The notes below the pieces were generated by a model, which was not told where the DNA came from, did no database searches, and saw only the letters and a list, made by a program, of their open reading frames with translations. Positions 41,540-49,649 of a stretch of DNA of 64,000 nucleotides are shown piece after piece. Position 1 is the stretch's first letter; every line of letters begins with the position of its first letter. Origin of the DNA: CAWCAW01 sp963714125. GTDB lineage: Bacteria; Actinomycetota; Acidimicrobiia; Acidimicrobiales; UBA8190. Location of the stretch: positions 2,480,001-2,544,000 of the forward strand of contig OY970234.1 of the NCBI GenBank assembly GCA_963714125.1. Reading direction: 5' to 3'. The position numbers and the translations under genes are program-made.

Positions 41540-41749
41540 CTACTTGCGGCTTCGGGTGAAGAGATGCACCAGGCGGATGATCAGCATCACCGCGATGACA
41601 AAGATGGCGACCTTAAAAGCAAACAGCACCAGATGGGCCACCGCCCCCACCACCCACAACAGGACGAACACGGCTCCGACCACGCCGGCGCCCACCAGCA
41701 CGGTGTCGAGCACCCCGAATTTCGACCTCTTCGTCAGCTCATCGCTCAT
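41540..41749 (-). CDS. Small two-helix membrane protein
   Basis: 69 residues. A short polar head (MSDELTKRSKFG) is followed by two hydrophobic helices (VLVGAGVVGAVFVLLWVVGAVA and FKVAIFVIAVMLIIRLVHLF) and a basic end RSRK. No family is recognised. Codon bias and clean membrane topology make it more likely real than chance. It is convergent with the glycosyltransferase. Confidence 0.65.
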   Translation of the reverse strand: MSDELTKRSKFGVLDTVLVGAGVVGAVFVLLWVVGAVAHLVLFAFKVAIFVIAVMLIIRLVHLFTRSRK

Positions 41750-41864
41750 GGCAGTCCTCCGGGTCCGAGGGCTTGATCGGCCTCAGGTCCCGACTCCAGG
41801 CTAGACGTCGGGCTCGGCTATTCCCTGTCACGCCGGCCCATCGCTTTTAGGTGAGAGGCGCCGG

Positions 41865-44309
41865 GTGGTACCTTCGCCCGTGTCGTCGCTGTCGCTTCGC
41901 AGCCTCCGTCAAGAACTCATGGAGCGCGCCGACCTCCACGGCGACGCCTTTTGCACGGCCATGTCGGTGGCCGCCGATATCTGGCTGACGGGCCTGTTGG
42001 AGAGCGCCGGCGGTGCTCATATCGAAGGTCTGGGCCTTATGGCTGTGGGCGGGTACGGACGCGGCGAGCTGTGCCCCTACAGCGACCTCGACGTGGTCAT
42101 GGTGCACGACCGGCGCCTCAAAGTGAAGGCCATCGCCGACGCCGTGTGGTACCCGGTGTGGGACGAGGGCATCCGCCTGGATCACTCGGTGCGCCGGCCC
42201 AAAGAAGTGCTCGAGGTGGCCGCCGGCGATCTGCGGGCCGTGCTCGGTCTTCTCGACGGGCGACTGGTGGCCGGCGATGGTGCCATCGTCGAGCCGTTAC
42301 CGAAACTGGCGCTCGAGAACTGGCAGTCCAACGCCGAGCGCTGGTTGCCCGTGTTGGCCCGGCAGATCACCGAGCGCCACCGCACGCATGGAGACGTGGC
42401 CTTCCTGTTGGAGCCTGACTTGAAAGAAGCTCATGGGGGTCTGCGCGATGTCCATGCCGTGATAGCGGCGGCCCGGGCCGTACCGGCGGTGGCCGACCAA
42501 GTCGACCTGGCATCGTTGGATGCGCCCCGCAGCGTCCTCACCGCGGCGCGTGTCGAGTTGCACCGAGCGACCGGCCGGGCCACCGACCGACTGTTGCTCC
42601 AAGAACAAGATCAGGTGGCCGCCGCTCTCGCCTATGCGGACGCCGACGCCTTGATGGCGGCCATCGCCGAGGCCGGACGCACCATTGCATGGGTGGCCGA
42701 AGACTTGTGGCGGCGCGAGTCTCTATGGACAGCGGGAGGCAAACGCCGCACCGGCAAAGGAGGCCGGCGGCGGGGATCCTCTACGGCCGCCGTCACCGGT
42801 AGCGGCGACCAGGCGTCGGGTTCGGAGCTCGCTCGGGTGCACGTCGAGCCCGGCATCGTCCTCATCGGGGAGGACGGCACCGACCGTGTGGAAGTGGCCC
42901 TGGCCGCCGACGCCGACGTCGCCGGGGACGTGACCTTGGGGTTGCGGCTGGCGGCGGTGGCTGCCGAACGCGGGCTGTCGATCGCCCGGCCCACCCTCGA
43001 TGCCCTGTCCGAACGGGCGCCGGCGCCGCCCGAGGTGTGGCCCGACGCCCTGCGCCAGGCCTTGGTACGGGTACTGGCCACCGGCCCGCCCGCTATCACC
43101 GCCTTGGAGGCGCTCGACCAACGGGGACTGGTCACCAGACTCCTTCCGGAGTGGGCGGCGGTGCGCAACCGTCCCCAACGCAACGCCTACCACCGCTTCA
43201 CCGTCGACCGGCATTTGCTCGAGGCTGCCTCTCAGGCCTCCGCCCTGGCCGGACGGGTGGAGCGCCCCGACCTTCTGCTCATCGGGGCCTTGCTGCACGA
43301 CATCGGCAAGGGGTTCCCGGGCGACCACACCACCGTCGGCATCGACATCGTCGGGCGGATCGCCCGACGCATGGGCTTCGCACCCGACGACGTCGAGGTG
43401 CTCATGTCCTTGGTGCGTAACCATCTCCTGCTTCCCGACGTGGCCACCCGGCGCGACCTCGACGACCCCGCCACGGTGGCCAAGGTGGTGGCGGCGGTGG
43501 GAAGTCGATCGACCCTCGAACTCCTCGCCGCCTTGACCGAAGCCGACAGCCTGGCCACAGGACCGGCCGCGTGGGGGCCGTGGAAGGCGGGGCTCGTCGC
43601 CGATCTCACCAACCGAGCCTCGGCCCAACTCTCGGGGGCCGAGGTCCCGTCGCGCGCCGACACGCTCATCACCGATCGACACCGCCGTTTGATCGAGCGC
43701 GCCGACACCTTGGGCCGTTCCGTGGTGGCCGCTGACGCACCGTCGGTCATCGTGGTGGCCCGAGACCGACCTGGCCTCCTGGCCACCGTCACCGGAGTCC
43801 TGGCCCTACGCGGTCTTGACGTGCGCTCGGCTGATGTCGCCGGGGAAGACGGCTTTGCCGTGGAGGTGTTCGTGGTGGAGCCCACCCGGGGCCGCTGGCC
43901 CGACTTCGAACTCGTCGGCGACGAGCTCGAGGCGGCCTTACGGGGCACACTCCCCCTCGAAGAACGCCTGGCCGACCAAGCCCGTGTCTATGCCGGCGAA
44001 CGACGGCCGACGGCACCCCATCCACCGTCGACGTCCGTGACCGTAGACAACGCGGCGTCGATGAGCTCGACGGTGATCGAGCTGCGCAGCGCGGACGGCG
44101 TCGGGCTCCTGCATCGGGTCACCACCTCGTTGTTCGAGCTGAACCTCGACGTCACCGCGGCCCGAGTGTCCACCTTGGGCCACGAAGTGGTGGACGCCTT
44201 TTATGTGCGTGACAAGGCAACCGGAGGGAAGCTGACCGACGAGGAGCGCATCGCCCAGGTCGAACGGGCCCTGTTTACTGCCGCCGCACCCGTATCCGAG
44301 CAGCTCTGA
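41865..44309 (+). CDS. glnD: [Protein-PII] uridylyl/adenylyltransferase GlnD
   Basis: 814 residues with the full GlnD architecture. The nucleotidyltransferase domain has GGYGRGELCPYSDLDVVMVH (catalytic Asp74 and Asp76). A GlnE-like helical part follows with FLLEPDLKEAHGGLRDVH. The HD hydrolase domain contains IGALLHDIGKGFPGDHT near residue 475. Two C-terminal ACT domains (VIVVARDRPGLLATVTGVLA and VIELRSADGVGLLHRVTTSLF) sense glutamine. It modifies and demodifies the PII protein to report nitrogen status; in actinobacteria the modification is adenylylation. No glnB or amt gene is adjacent here, whereas they often are in actinobacteria. Start GTG 41865 or GTG 41880. Confidence 0.95.
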   Translation: MVPSPVSSLSLRSLRQELMERADLHGDAFCTAMSVAADIWLTGLLESAGGAHIEGLGLMAVGGYGRGELCPYSDLDVVMVHDRRLKVKAIADAVWYPVWDEGIRLDHSVRRPKEVLEVAAGDLRAVLGLLDGRLVAGDGAIVEPLPKLALENWQSNAERWLPVLARQITERHRTHGDVAFLLEPDLKEAHGGLRDVHAVIAAARAVPAVADQVDLASLDAPRSVLTAARVELHRATGRATDRLLLQEQDQVAAALAYADADALMAAIAEAGRTIAWVAEDLWRRESLWTAGGKRRTGKGGRRRGSSTAAVTGSGDQASGSELARVHVEPGIVLIGEDGTDRVEVALAADADVAGDVTLGLRLAAVAAERGLSIARPTLDALSERAPAPPEVWPDALRQALVRVLATGPPAITALEALDQRGLVTRLLPEWAAVRNRPQRNAYHRFTVDRHLLEAASQASALAGRVERPDLLLIGALLHDIGKGFPGDHTTVGIDIVGRIARRMGFAPDDVEVLMSLVRNHLLLPDVATRRDLDDPATVAKVVAAVGSRSTLELLAALTEADSLATGPAAWGPWKAGLVADLTNRASAQLSGAEVPSRADTLITDRHRRLIERADTLGRSVVAADAPSVIVVARDRPGLLATVTGVLALRGLDVRSADVAGEDGFAVEVFVVEPTRGRWPDFELVGDELEAALRGTLPLEERLADQARVYAGERRPTAPHPPSTSVTVDNAASMSSTVIELRSADGVGLLHRVTTSLFELNLDVTAARVSTLGHEVVDAFYVRDKATGGKLTDEERIAQVERALFTAAAPVSEQL

Positions 44310-44313
44310 CCCC

Positions 44314-44336
44314 AAAAATCCGGGTTTTTTGCCCGG
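44314..44336. terminator. Hairpin with flanking A/T runs after glnD
   Basis: CCGGG-ttttttg-CCCGG has A-runs before and T-rich loop. Read on the reverse strand it is a 5-bp GC hairpin followed by ATTTTT, an intrinsic-terminator shape. It lies five bases after the glnD stop, before the L,D-transpeptidase gene. Confidence 0.4.
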
Positions 44337-44407
44337 TCATGACGTCGAACGAGCGCGCGGCGGCTGGTACGCTTTCAGTCGACCGCCATCATCCGGAGAT
44401 CTCTGTC

Positions 44408-45547
44408 ATGCCGGACACACCTCGAGGCCGCGGGGGCGAAGGTAGGCGCCCGTGGCTCGTCGCCTCCATCGTCGTTGTTGCCGCCGCGCTTGTCGCCGCC
44501 GGTGTTGTCCTTGGCGTCTCCAAAGCCGGCACCCCTTCGGCCATGGCCTCGCCCGTGATCAAGCCGCACCTGACGCTCATTTCCACGCAACCGTCATCGG
44601 GATCCGACGCTGTTGCTCCTGACGCCACGCTGAGCGTGAGCTTCAGTGAGCCGTTGGCGAGTGCCAGCCCCTCGCCCAGTTTGACGCCAGCCGTCAACGG
44701 GACCTGGGTGCAGACGGCGCCGACCACTATGGCCTTCGAGGCGTCCGCGCCGCTGCCACCGGGAGCGACCGAGACAATCACCGTCCCTGGTGGCTCGGCC
44801 GGGGTCACGGCCGCGGCCGGCGAGCGCCTTACCCAAACGCAGTCCGTGTCGTTCTCGGTGGCGCCCATGTCGACATTGCGTGTGCAGCAACTCCTGGCCG
44901 AGCTCGGCTATCTCCCTTTGACCTTTACGCCCGCGAGTTCGAGCCCGGTCGCCCCCACCGACATGGCCGTGGATCAGGTCGGCACGTTCGCGTGGAAGTG
45001 GGACACCTTGCCGGCGGGCCTTACGAACCTGTGGTCGCCGGGCGTAACCAATGTCATGGCCCAAGGCGCCATCATGGCGTTCGAGAGCCAGAACAACATG
45101 ACCACCGACGGGATCGCCGGACCGAAGGTATGGCAAGCGCTGTTGGCCGCCGTGAATGCCGGGCAGATGGACAACTACCCGTACTACGACTGGGCATCGG
45201 TGACGACATCGTTGCCCGAGCACGTAGACATTTGGCGCAACGGTCAGATCGTCTACACGACACTGGCCAATACCGGCATCGAGGCCGCACCCACCGAGCA
45301 GGGAACGTGGCCGGTGTACGCCCGCTACGTATCGACCACCATGCACGGAACGAACCCCGACGGAACCACCTACAACGACCCCGGCGTCCCCTGGGTGAGC
45401 TACTTCCACGGTGGGGATGCCCTCCACGGCTTCAACCGCTCCAGCTACGGCTATCCGCAGAGCCTGGGATGCGTCGAGATGCCTCCCGCCCACGCCGGGG
45501 TGGTCTTCCCCTTCACACCCCTCGGCACGCTGGTCACCATCGCCTAA
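44408..45547 (+). CDS. L,D-transpeptidase with Ig-like and peptidoglycan-binding-like parts
   Basis: 379 residues from ATG 44408; a longer frame to 44339 would put ~23 residues before the basic N-terminus. One membrane helix (WLVASIVVVAAALVAAGVVLG) anchors it outside. Then come a Big/Ig-like domain (LISTQPSSGSDAVAPDATLSVSF to SVSFSVA), a peptidoglycan-binding-like stretch (VQQLLAELGYLPL, AIMAFESQNNMTTDGIAGPKVWQAL) and the YkuD catalytic domain. The active-site region is LHGFNRSSYGYPQSLGCVEMP with the catalytic Cys and preceding His. It makes 3-3 peptidoglycan cross-links or attaches proteins to the wall, as in mycobacterial Ldt enzymes. Confidence 0.92.
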   Translation: MPDTPRGRGGEGRRPWLVASIVVVAAALVAAGVVLGVSKAGTPSAMASPVIKPHLTLISTQPSSGSDAVAPDATLSVSFSEPLASASPSPSLTPAVNGTWVQTAPTTMAFEASAPLPPGATETITVPGGSAGVTAAAGERLTQTQSVSFSVAPMSTLRVQQLLAELGYLPLTFTPASSSPVAPTDMAVDQVGTFAWKWDTLPAGLTNLWSPGVTNVMAQGAIMAFESQNNMTTDGIAGPKVWQALLAAVNAGQMDNYPYYDWASVTTSLPEHVDIWRNGQIVYTTLANTGIEAAPTEQGTWPVYARYVSTTMHGTNPDGTTYNDPGVPWVSYFHGGDALHGFNRSSYGYPQSLGCVEMPPAHAGVVFPFTPLGTLVTIA

Positions 45548-45577
45548 AGGTTGGGCGGGGGAGAGTTCGCGCGCCCG

Positions 45578-46183
45578 TCACACGCCGTGGCGAATCCAGA
45601 ACTGGACGCCCGTAGCCACCATCTGCACGGCGATGGCGGCAAGCAGCAATCCCACGATACGCGACAGCAATTCGATGCCGTTGTCGCGCAGGAGCTTGCT
45701 CATCAGATGCGCGTAGCGCAGCGCCAGGAAGATGATGACGAGAACCGCCAGCAGCGCTAAGAGCACGGCCACGATGCCCCCGGCCCCATGGGCACGCCGG
45801 ACGTAGACCATGGTGGCGGCGATGGCGCCCGGGCCCGCCAACAGCGGCGTTCCCAGGGGGACAAATGCCACATTGCCCGAGCTGCGCAGCAAGGTGTCGC
45901 GCCCCGCCGGCGCCATGTGCAACAGCTCCAGTGACGCGGCCACCAGGATCATGCCACCCGCCACCTCGAGGGCGGCCACCGAGATACCCAGGAGGTGCAG
46001 GATCTCCTGGCCGAAGAGTGCGAAGACGTAGACCACCATGCCCGCCACCAAGGTGGCCTGCCAGGCGGCGCGTCCTTGAGCACGGCGGTCTTGACCGCGG
46101 GTGAGAGCAAGGAAGACCGGCACGTTTCCCGGCGGGTCCATCACCACGAGGATGGTGACGAACGCCTGAGCGAAGAGGCCCAC
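45578..46183 (-). CDS. MarC-family membrane protein
   Basis: 201 residues with six predicted helices. ILVVMDPPGNVPVFLAL near the N-terminus and LVAASLELLHMAPAG, FVPLGTPLLAGPGAIAATM in the middle are the MarC/NAAT signatures. The family is of uncertain role; some members affect export of amino acids. The GTG start lies 5 bp after the upstream gene's stop (46189), so it is the last gene of the 48839-45578 operon. Confidence 0.9.
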   Translation of the reverse strand: MGLFAQAFVTILVVMDPPGNVPVFLALTRGQDRRAQGRAAWQATLVAGMVVYVFALFGQEILHLLGISVAALEVAGGMILVAASLELLHMAPAGRDTLLRSSGNVAFVPLGTPLLAGPGAIAATMVYVRRAHGAGGIVAVLLALLAVLVIIFLALRYAHLMSKLLRDNGIELLSRIVGLLLAAIAVQMVATGVQFWIRHGV

Positions 46184-46188
46184 AGCCC

Positions 46189-47001
46189 CTACGCTCCCGG
46201 CGCCGAAGGAAAACGAGGTTGGCGGCGCTCACGCACGGCCTGCAGGCCTTCGGCGGCGTCGGGACCGAGGAAGCCCAGCATCTCCAAAGCGATGGACTCG
46301 CCGAAGATCGGCAGGCTCTGGCGCAACCAGTTGTTCATGACGTGGCGAGTCCACTGCACGGCGGTGGCGCTGCCGGCGGCGAGGCGAGCGGCCACCTCGA
46401 GCGCATACGACAGCACCTCGTCATCAGCAACGCATCGGGTCACGAGGCCTATCCGCTCGGCCTCGGGGCCATCGACGAAGTCGGCGGTGAGGAGGTAGTA
46501 CTTTGCCTTGGCCATGCCACACAACAGCGGCCACAGCATGGCGGCGTGGTCGCCGGCGGCCAACCCCAGCCGGGCATGTCCGTCTGAGAGTCGGGCCGAT
46601 CGTCCCATCACGCTGACATCGGCAAGCAGCGCCACGGCCAGGCCCGCACCTACCGCCACGCCATTGATGGCCGAGACAACCGGCTTACGGGCATCGAGCA
46701 TGCGCTGGACGATGGCACCGGCGTCACGCCACTGCACGAGCACAGCGTTGTAGTCCTGGGTCATCTCGTCGATCATGTCCAAGTCGCCCCCGGCACTAAA
46801 GGCGCGCCCGGCGCCCGTCACCACCGACACCCGGGCGTCCTCGTCGGCATCGATCACCGACCACACCTCAGACATCTCCCGATGCATCTGCACGTTGGCG
46901 GCGTTGAGGACCTCGGGTCTATTGAGGGTGACCACCACCACCCCGTCGGCACGCCGCTCGAACTCGATGTGCTCGAAGTCCTCGTACCCACTCAGGCCCA
47001 T
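46189..47001 (-). CDS. Enoyl-CoA hydratase/isomerase family protein
   Basis: 270 residues of the crotonase fold. The oxyanion-hole segments are GAGRAFSAGGDLDMID and AINGVAVGAGLAVALLADVSVMG. In the classical hydratase the second catalytic glutamate follows at a position read here as LSDGHARLGLAAGDHAAM, where His/Gly/Asp occupy the site. Actinobacterial paralogues with this GHxRxGLxAGD pattern are common and their reaction is not settled. It may hydrate, isomerise or hydrolyse an acyl-CoA. It sits between the F420 enzyme (48 bp) and marC-like gene (5 bp). Confidence 0.9.
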   Translation of the reverse strand: MGLSGYEDFEHIEFERRADGVVVVTLNRPEVLNAANVQMHREMSEVWSVIDADEDARVSVVTGAGRAFSAGGDLDMIDEMTQDYNAVLVQWRDAGAIVQRMLDARKPVVSAINGVAVGAGLAVALLADVSVMGRSARLSDGHARLGLAAGDHAAMLWPLLCGMAKAKYYLLTADFVDGPEAERIGLVTRCVADDEVLSYALEVAARLAAGSATAVQWTRHVMNNWLRQSLPIFGESIALEMLGFLGPDAAEGLQAVRERRQPRFPSAPGA

Positions 47002-47049
47002 GGCGCCACCTTACGGGGGAGGCGACTGCTGAGCCGGAACCTCGGGAAC

Positions 47050-47997
47050 TTAGGTGCCGGCCAGCGCCGAGACGACGGGGCCCAGGGTCTCCCAGCTGTC
47101 GCCCTCTATGGAGAAATACGAGATTCCGTACTCGTCGCGGCGCCAGCGAAGCTCCTCCACCATGTCCTCGAGCGTGCCGATCAGGCCCAAAGGCACGTGC
47201 ATGATCTCCGACGCCTCGACACCGAATGTGGAGCTCATGGCCTCCGCCAGCGGCCCGGGATCGGCGGTGATGACGACGAACCCAATCAGGGTGTTGAGCT
47301 CGATGTCATCGAAGCGGTCGCCCGCGGCTTCGCGTACCCAGCTGATCTTCTGACGCGTGGCGTCGGGAGCCGCGTTGGGGGCGGTTTCGGCTCCCCCGGT
47401 GCCGGCCCGCAGGTCGACGTTGATACTCACGATGTCTGCCTTGGCCCCGGCGATGGACAGCACGCGCTTGCCCCCGCCTCCGATGATGATGGGAGGACGA
47501 GGCCGTTGCACCGGTCGCGGCGTGGGGAGGTGATCGGTGACGGTGTAATGCCGGCCGGCAAAGGAGTACGGCTCCGAGGATTCGAGCAAGCCCGTGATGA
47601 TGGCCACAGCCTCTTCGAAGCGATCGACGCGTACCGCCGGCGGGTCGTAGGCGATCCCCGATTGTTCGTAGTCCGACCGCATCCACCCCGCCCCCAAGCC
47701 AAGCTCGAGACGGCCATCGGACAACAGATCCAAGGTGGCGGCTTCTTTGGCCAACACCAAGGGATGGCGGTAGTCGTTGTCGAAGACCAATGTCCCGATG
47801 CGCAGATGCTCGGTGGCATTGGCGGCCGCCATGAGGGCGGGCACCGGGGCCAGTTGGTCGCCGAAATGATCGGGCATGAGCAGTGTCGAGTAGCCGAGGT
47901 CCTCGGCCTTACGGGCCTGTTCGGCCCATGACGCCGCGTTCGCCTCCGGAGCCCTCGACAGCTGGGCGGCGAAACGAAAACGGCGGGGATGAGCCAT
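47050..47997 (-). CDS. LLM-class F420-dependent oxidoreductase (TIGR03621-like)
   Basis: 315 residues, luciferase-like barrel. RFRFAAQLSRAPEANAASW, YSTLLMPDHFGDQLAPVPAL, RIGTLVFDNDYRHPLVLAKEAATLDLLSDGR and GAGWMRSDYEQSGIAYD match the TIGR03621 group of actinobacterial F420 enzymes, distinct from the one at 18990. The ATG overlaps the upstream gene's TGA (TGATG), implying translational coupling. The ECH-like gene follows, so the two may act on one CoA-linked or lipid substrate (inference). Confidence 0.93.
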   Translation of the reverse strand: MAHPRRFRFAAQLSRAPEANAASWAEQARKAEDLGYSTLLMPDHFGDQLAPVPALMAAANATEHLRIGTLVFDNDYRHPLVLAKEAATLDLLSDGRLELGLGAGWMRSDYEQSGIAYDPPAVRVDRFEEAVAIITGLLESSEPYSFAGRHYTVTDHLPTPRPVQRPRPPIIIGGGGKRVLSIAGAKADIVSINVDLRAGTGGAETAPNAAPDATRQKISWVREAAGDRFDDIELNTLIGFVVITADPGPLAEAMSSTFGVEASEIMHVPLGLIGTLEDMVEELRWRRDEYGISYFSIEGDSWETLGPVVSALAGT

Positions 47998-48839
47998 CAG
48001 CGCTTCTGCCTTTGCCGCCAGGCCGGGGCTTGGCCCCGCTTGACGGCTCCTCGACCTCGGGACCGGTACTGGCTGCGCGCCCGTTCTTGGGCGCGCACAT
48101 CTCGGGCCACTCGTCTATCGGCCAACAGCTCGGGACCGAAATAGGCCGCCGCCGCAATGACGATAGCGGCGACGATGACAAGCACCACAGCCCACAGCGG
48201 TCTACTCGTCTTCACCAACGAGAACGACGGCATACGACTGGCGAGCAGCGTTGCCTCGGCCGTGGCGATCGTCTGCACCGGGGCGGGCGCCACGGTCGTA
48301 CGCGACGACTCCACCAGTTCGATGACCACGGCCCGATCGACCCGAAAGATGGCCGTGTACACGGTGCCGGTTTCACTGGCATTCGAGCCCTTGATGGCAT
48401 ACGCGTTGCCCGACGCCTGGGAGCCGGCCACGGGGAAGTGCGACACCAGCGTCTGGCCCGGTTCCGTCTTGGCGTAGACCGACACCGCCACCGGGATGGC
48501 CGCCATGGCGTCGCTCACGGTGGGCAGGACCTGCACGAGGAGGCCGGCCTCACTGACGGCCGATGTGCTCGTGCCTTCCCACTCCACCTCGTACACCCCG
48601 GTCTCAGAAGGATCTCGAAGCGCGGCCTTTTTGACCGTGCTTATGGTGTTCTTGGTGGCGGAGACCGACATGGCCGTCGTCGGTTTGGTCTTGAGTCCCG
48701 CTACGTGCGTGTCGCGAATGCTCAGGGTGGCCAGCAAGGATCGGTCGGCATGGGTCGAGGGCAACACCACGGCGTAGAGGACGACGCCAACCACGGCCAC
48801 GACCACCACCCGGCCGGCCCGCATCCACGTTTTGCCCAT
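47997..48839 (-). CDS. Membrane protein with large extracytoplasmic domain, unknown
   Basis: 280 residues from ATG 48839 (a frame to 48878 exists but lacks a reason to start earlier). Helix 1 is VVVVAVVGVVLYAVVLPS; helix 2 near the C-terminus is PLWAVVLVIVAAIVIAAAAYFG; then a highly basic tail (RVARDVRAQERARSQYRSRGRG). About 170 residues lie between the helices, beta-rich, outside the cell. No family is recognised. Its TGA overlaps the ATG of the F420 enzyme gene. Confidence 0.72.
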   Translation of the reverse strand: MGKTWMRAGRVVVVAVVGVVLYAVVLPSTHADRSLLATLSIRDTHVAGLKTKPTTAMSVSATKNTISTVKKAALRDPSETGVYEVEWEGTSTSAVSEAGLLVQVLPTVSDAMAAIPVAVSVYAKTEPGQTLVSHFPVAGSQASGNAYAIKGSNASETGTVYTAIFRVDRAVVIELVESSRTTVAPAPVQTIATAEATLLASRMPSFSLVKTSRPLWAVVLVIVAAIVIAAAAYFGPELLADRRVARDVRAQERARSQYRSRGRGAVKRGQAPAWRQRQKR

Positions 48840-49018
48840 GGCACACTCTACGGGGCAAGCGGTGATGCAGGCAGCCACGAGATCTCGGGCCGGGCCCGGG
48901 CGCTCCTACGGGAATAATCACCGCCCCGGGCGCTCTTGAAGGTATGCGGGGTCGCCGTGGCCCTGCGTTGCTGTGCACGTGCTTCGAACGATCGACAACT
49001 TCGGGAGGATCCCGCATC

Positions 49019-49450
49019 ATGCGTCTGCGTCTCGCCTTCAGCGACATCCCGGGCCGACTGGCCGCCGGGGCGTTCATCGTCAACGCCGGGGTAGGCAAGT
49101 GGAAGGGCTCCGACGAGCAGGCCGCAACCATCCACTCCATGGCTGCCAACGCCTTTCCGATGCTGAGCTCGATCCCTCCGACGCGGTTCCTGCGCATGCT
49201 CGCCGTCGGCGAGCTGGCCACCGGCGCCGTGTTGCTCGATCCGTTCATCTCGAGCTCGGTGGCGGGGGCCGCTCTTACGGGTTTCTCGGGCGCCCTGCTC
49301 GCCATGTATGGACGCACGCCGGCGCTGCACCTGCCGGGCAGCATCCGACCTACCCCGGCCGGCACGCCGGTCAGCAAGGACGTGTGGATGCTCGGTATCG
49401 GCTTAGGGCTGATGGCCAACGCGTGGTCGCGGCGTCGGTCATCTTCGTGA
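49019..49450 (+). CDS. DoxX-like small membrane protein
   Basis: 143 residues from ATG 49019, with GGGAGGATC about nine bases upstream. Four hydrophobic segments alternate with short loops: IPGRLAAGAFIVNAGVGKW, RMLAVGELATGAVLLDPF, GAALTGFSGALLAMYG and WMLGIGLGLMANAW. The first (AFIVNAGVGKW) and overall four-helix layout resemble DoxX/DoxD-like proteins. No redox partner is adjacent. Role unknown. Confidence 0.72.
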   Translation: MRLRLAFSDIPGRLAAGAFIVNAGVGKWKGSDEQAATIHSMAANAFPMLSSIPPTRFLRMLAVGELATGAVLLDPFISSSVAGAALTGFSGALLAMYGRTPALHLPGSIRPTPAGTPVSKDVWMLGIGLGLMANAWSRRRSSS

Positions 49451-49649
49451 CCAAACCGTGAACGGCACCACCATGGCGCCTCGGGTCGCCACAAGGGCTG
49501 TGCTACTTTGCGTGGGCTTACGCATCGACTCGGCGGGGTCCATTGCACCGGGGTCGACCGTGGTGACAAATCTCGCTCATCACAACTTTTGTGGCGCGCC
49601 CGTTCGTTGACGTGTCGCTAGCCATGCACCACCAGACGGGAGTGCGCTG

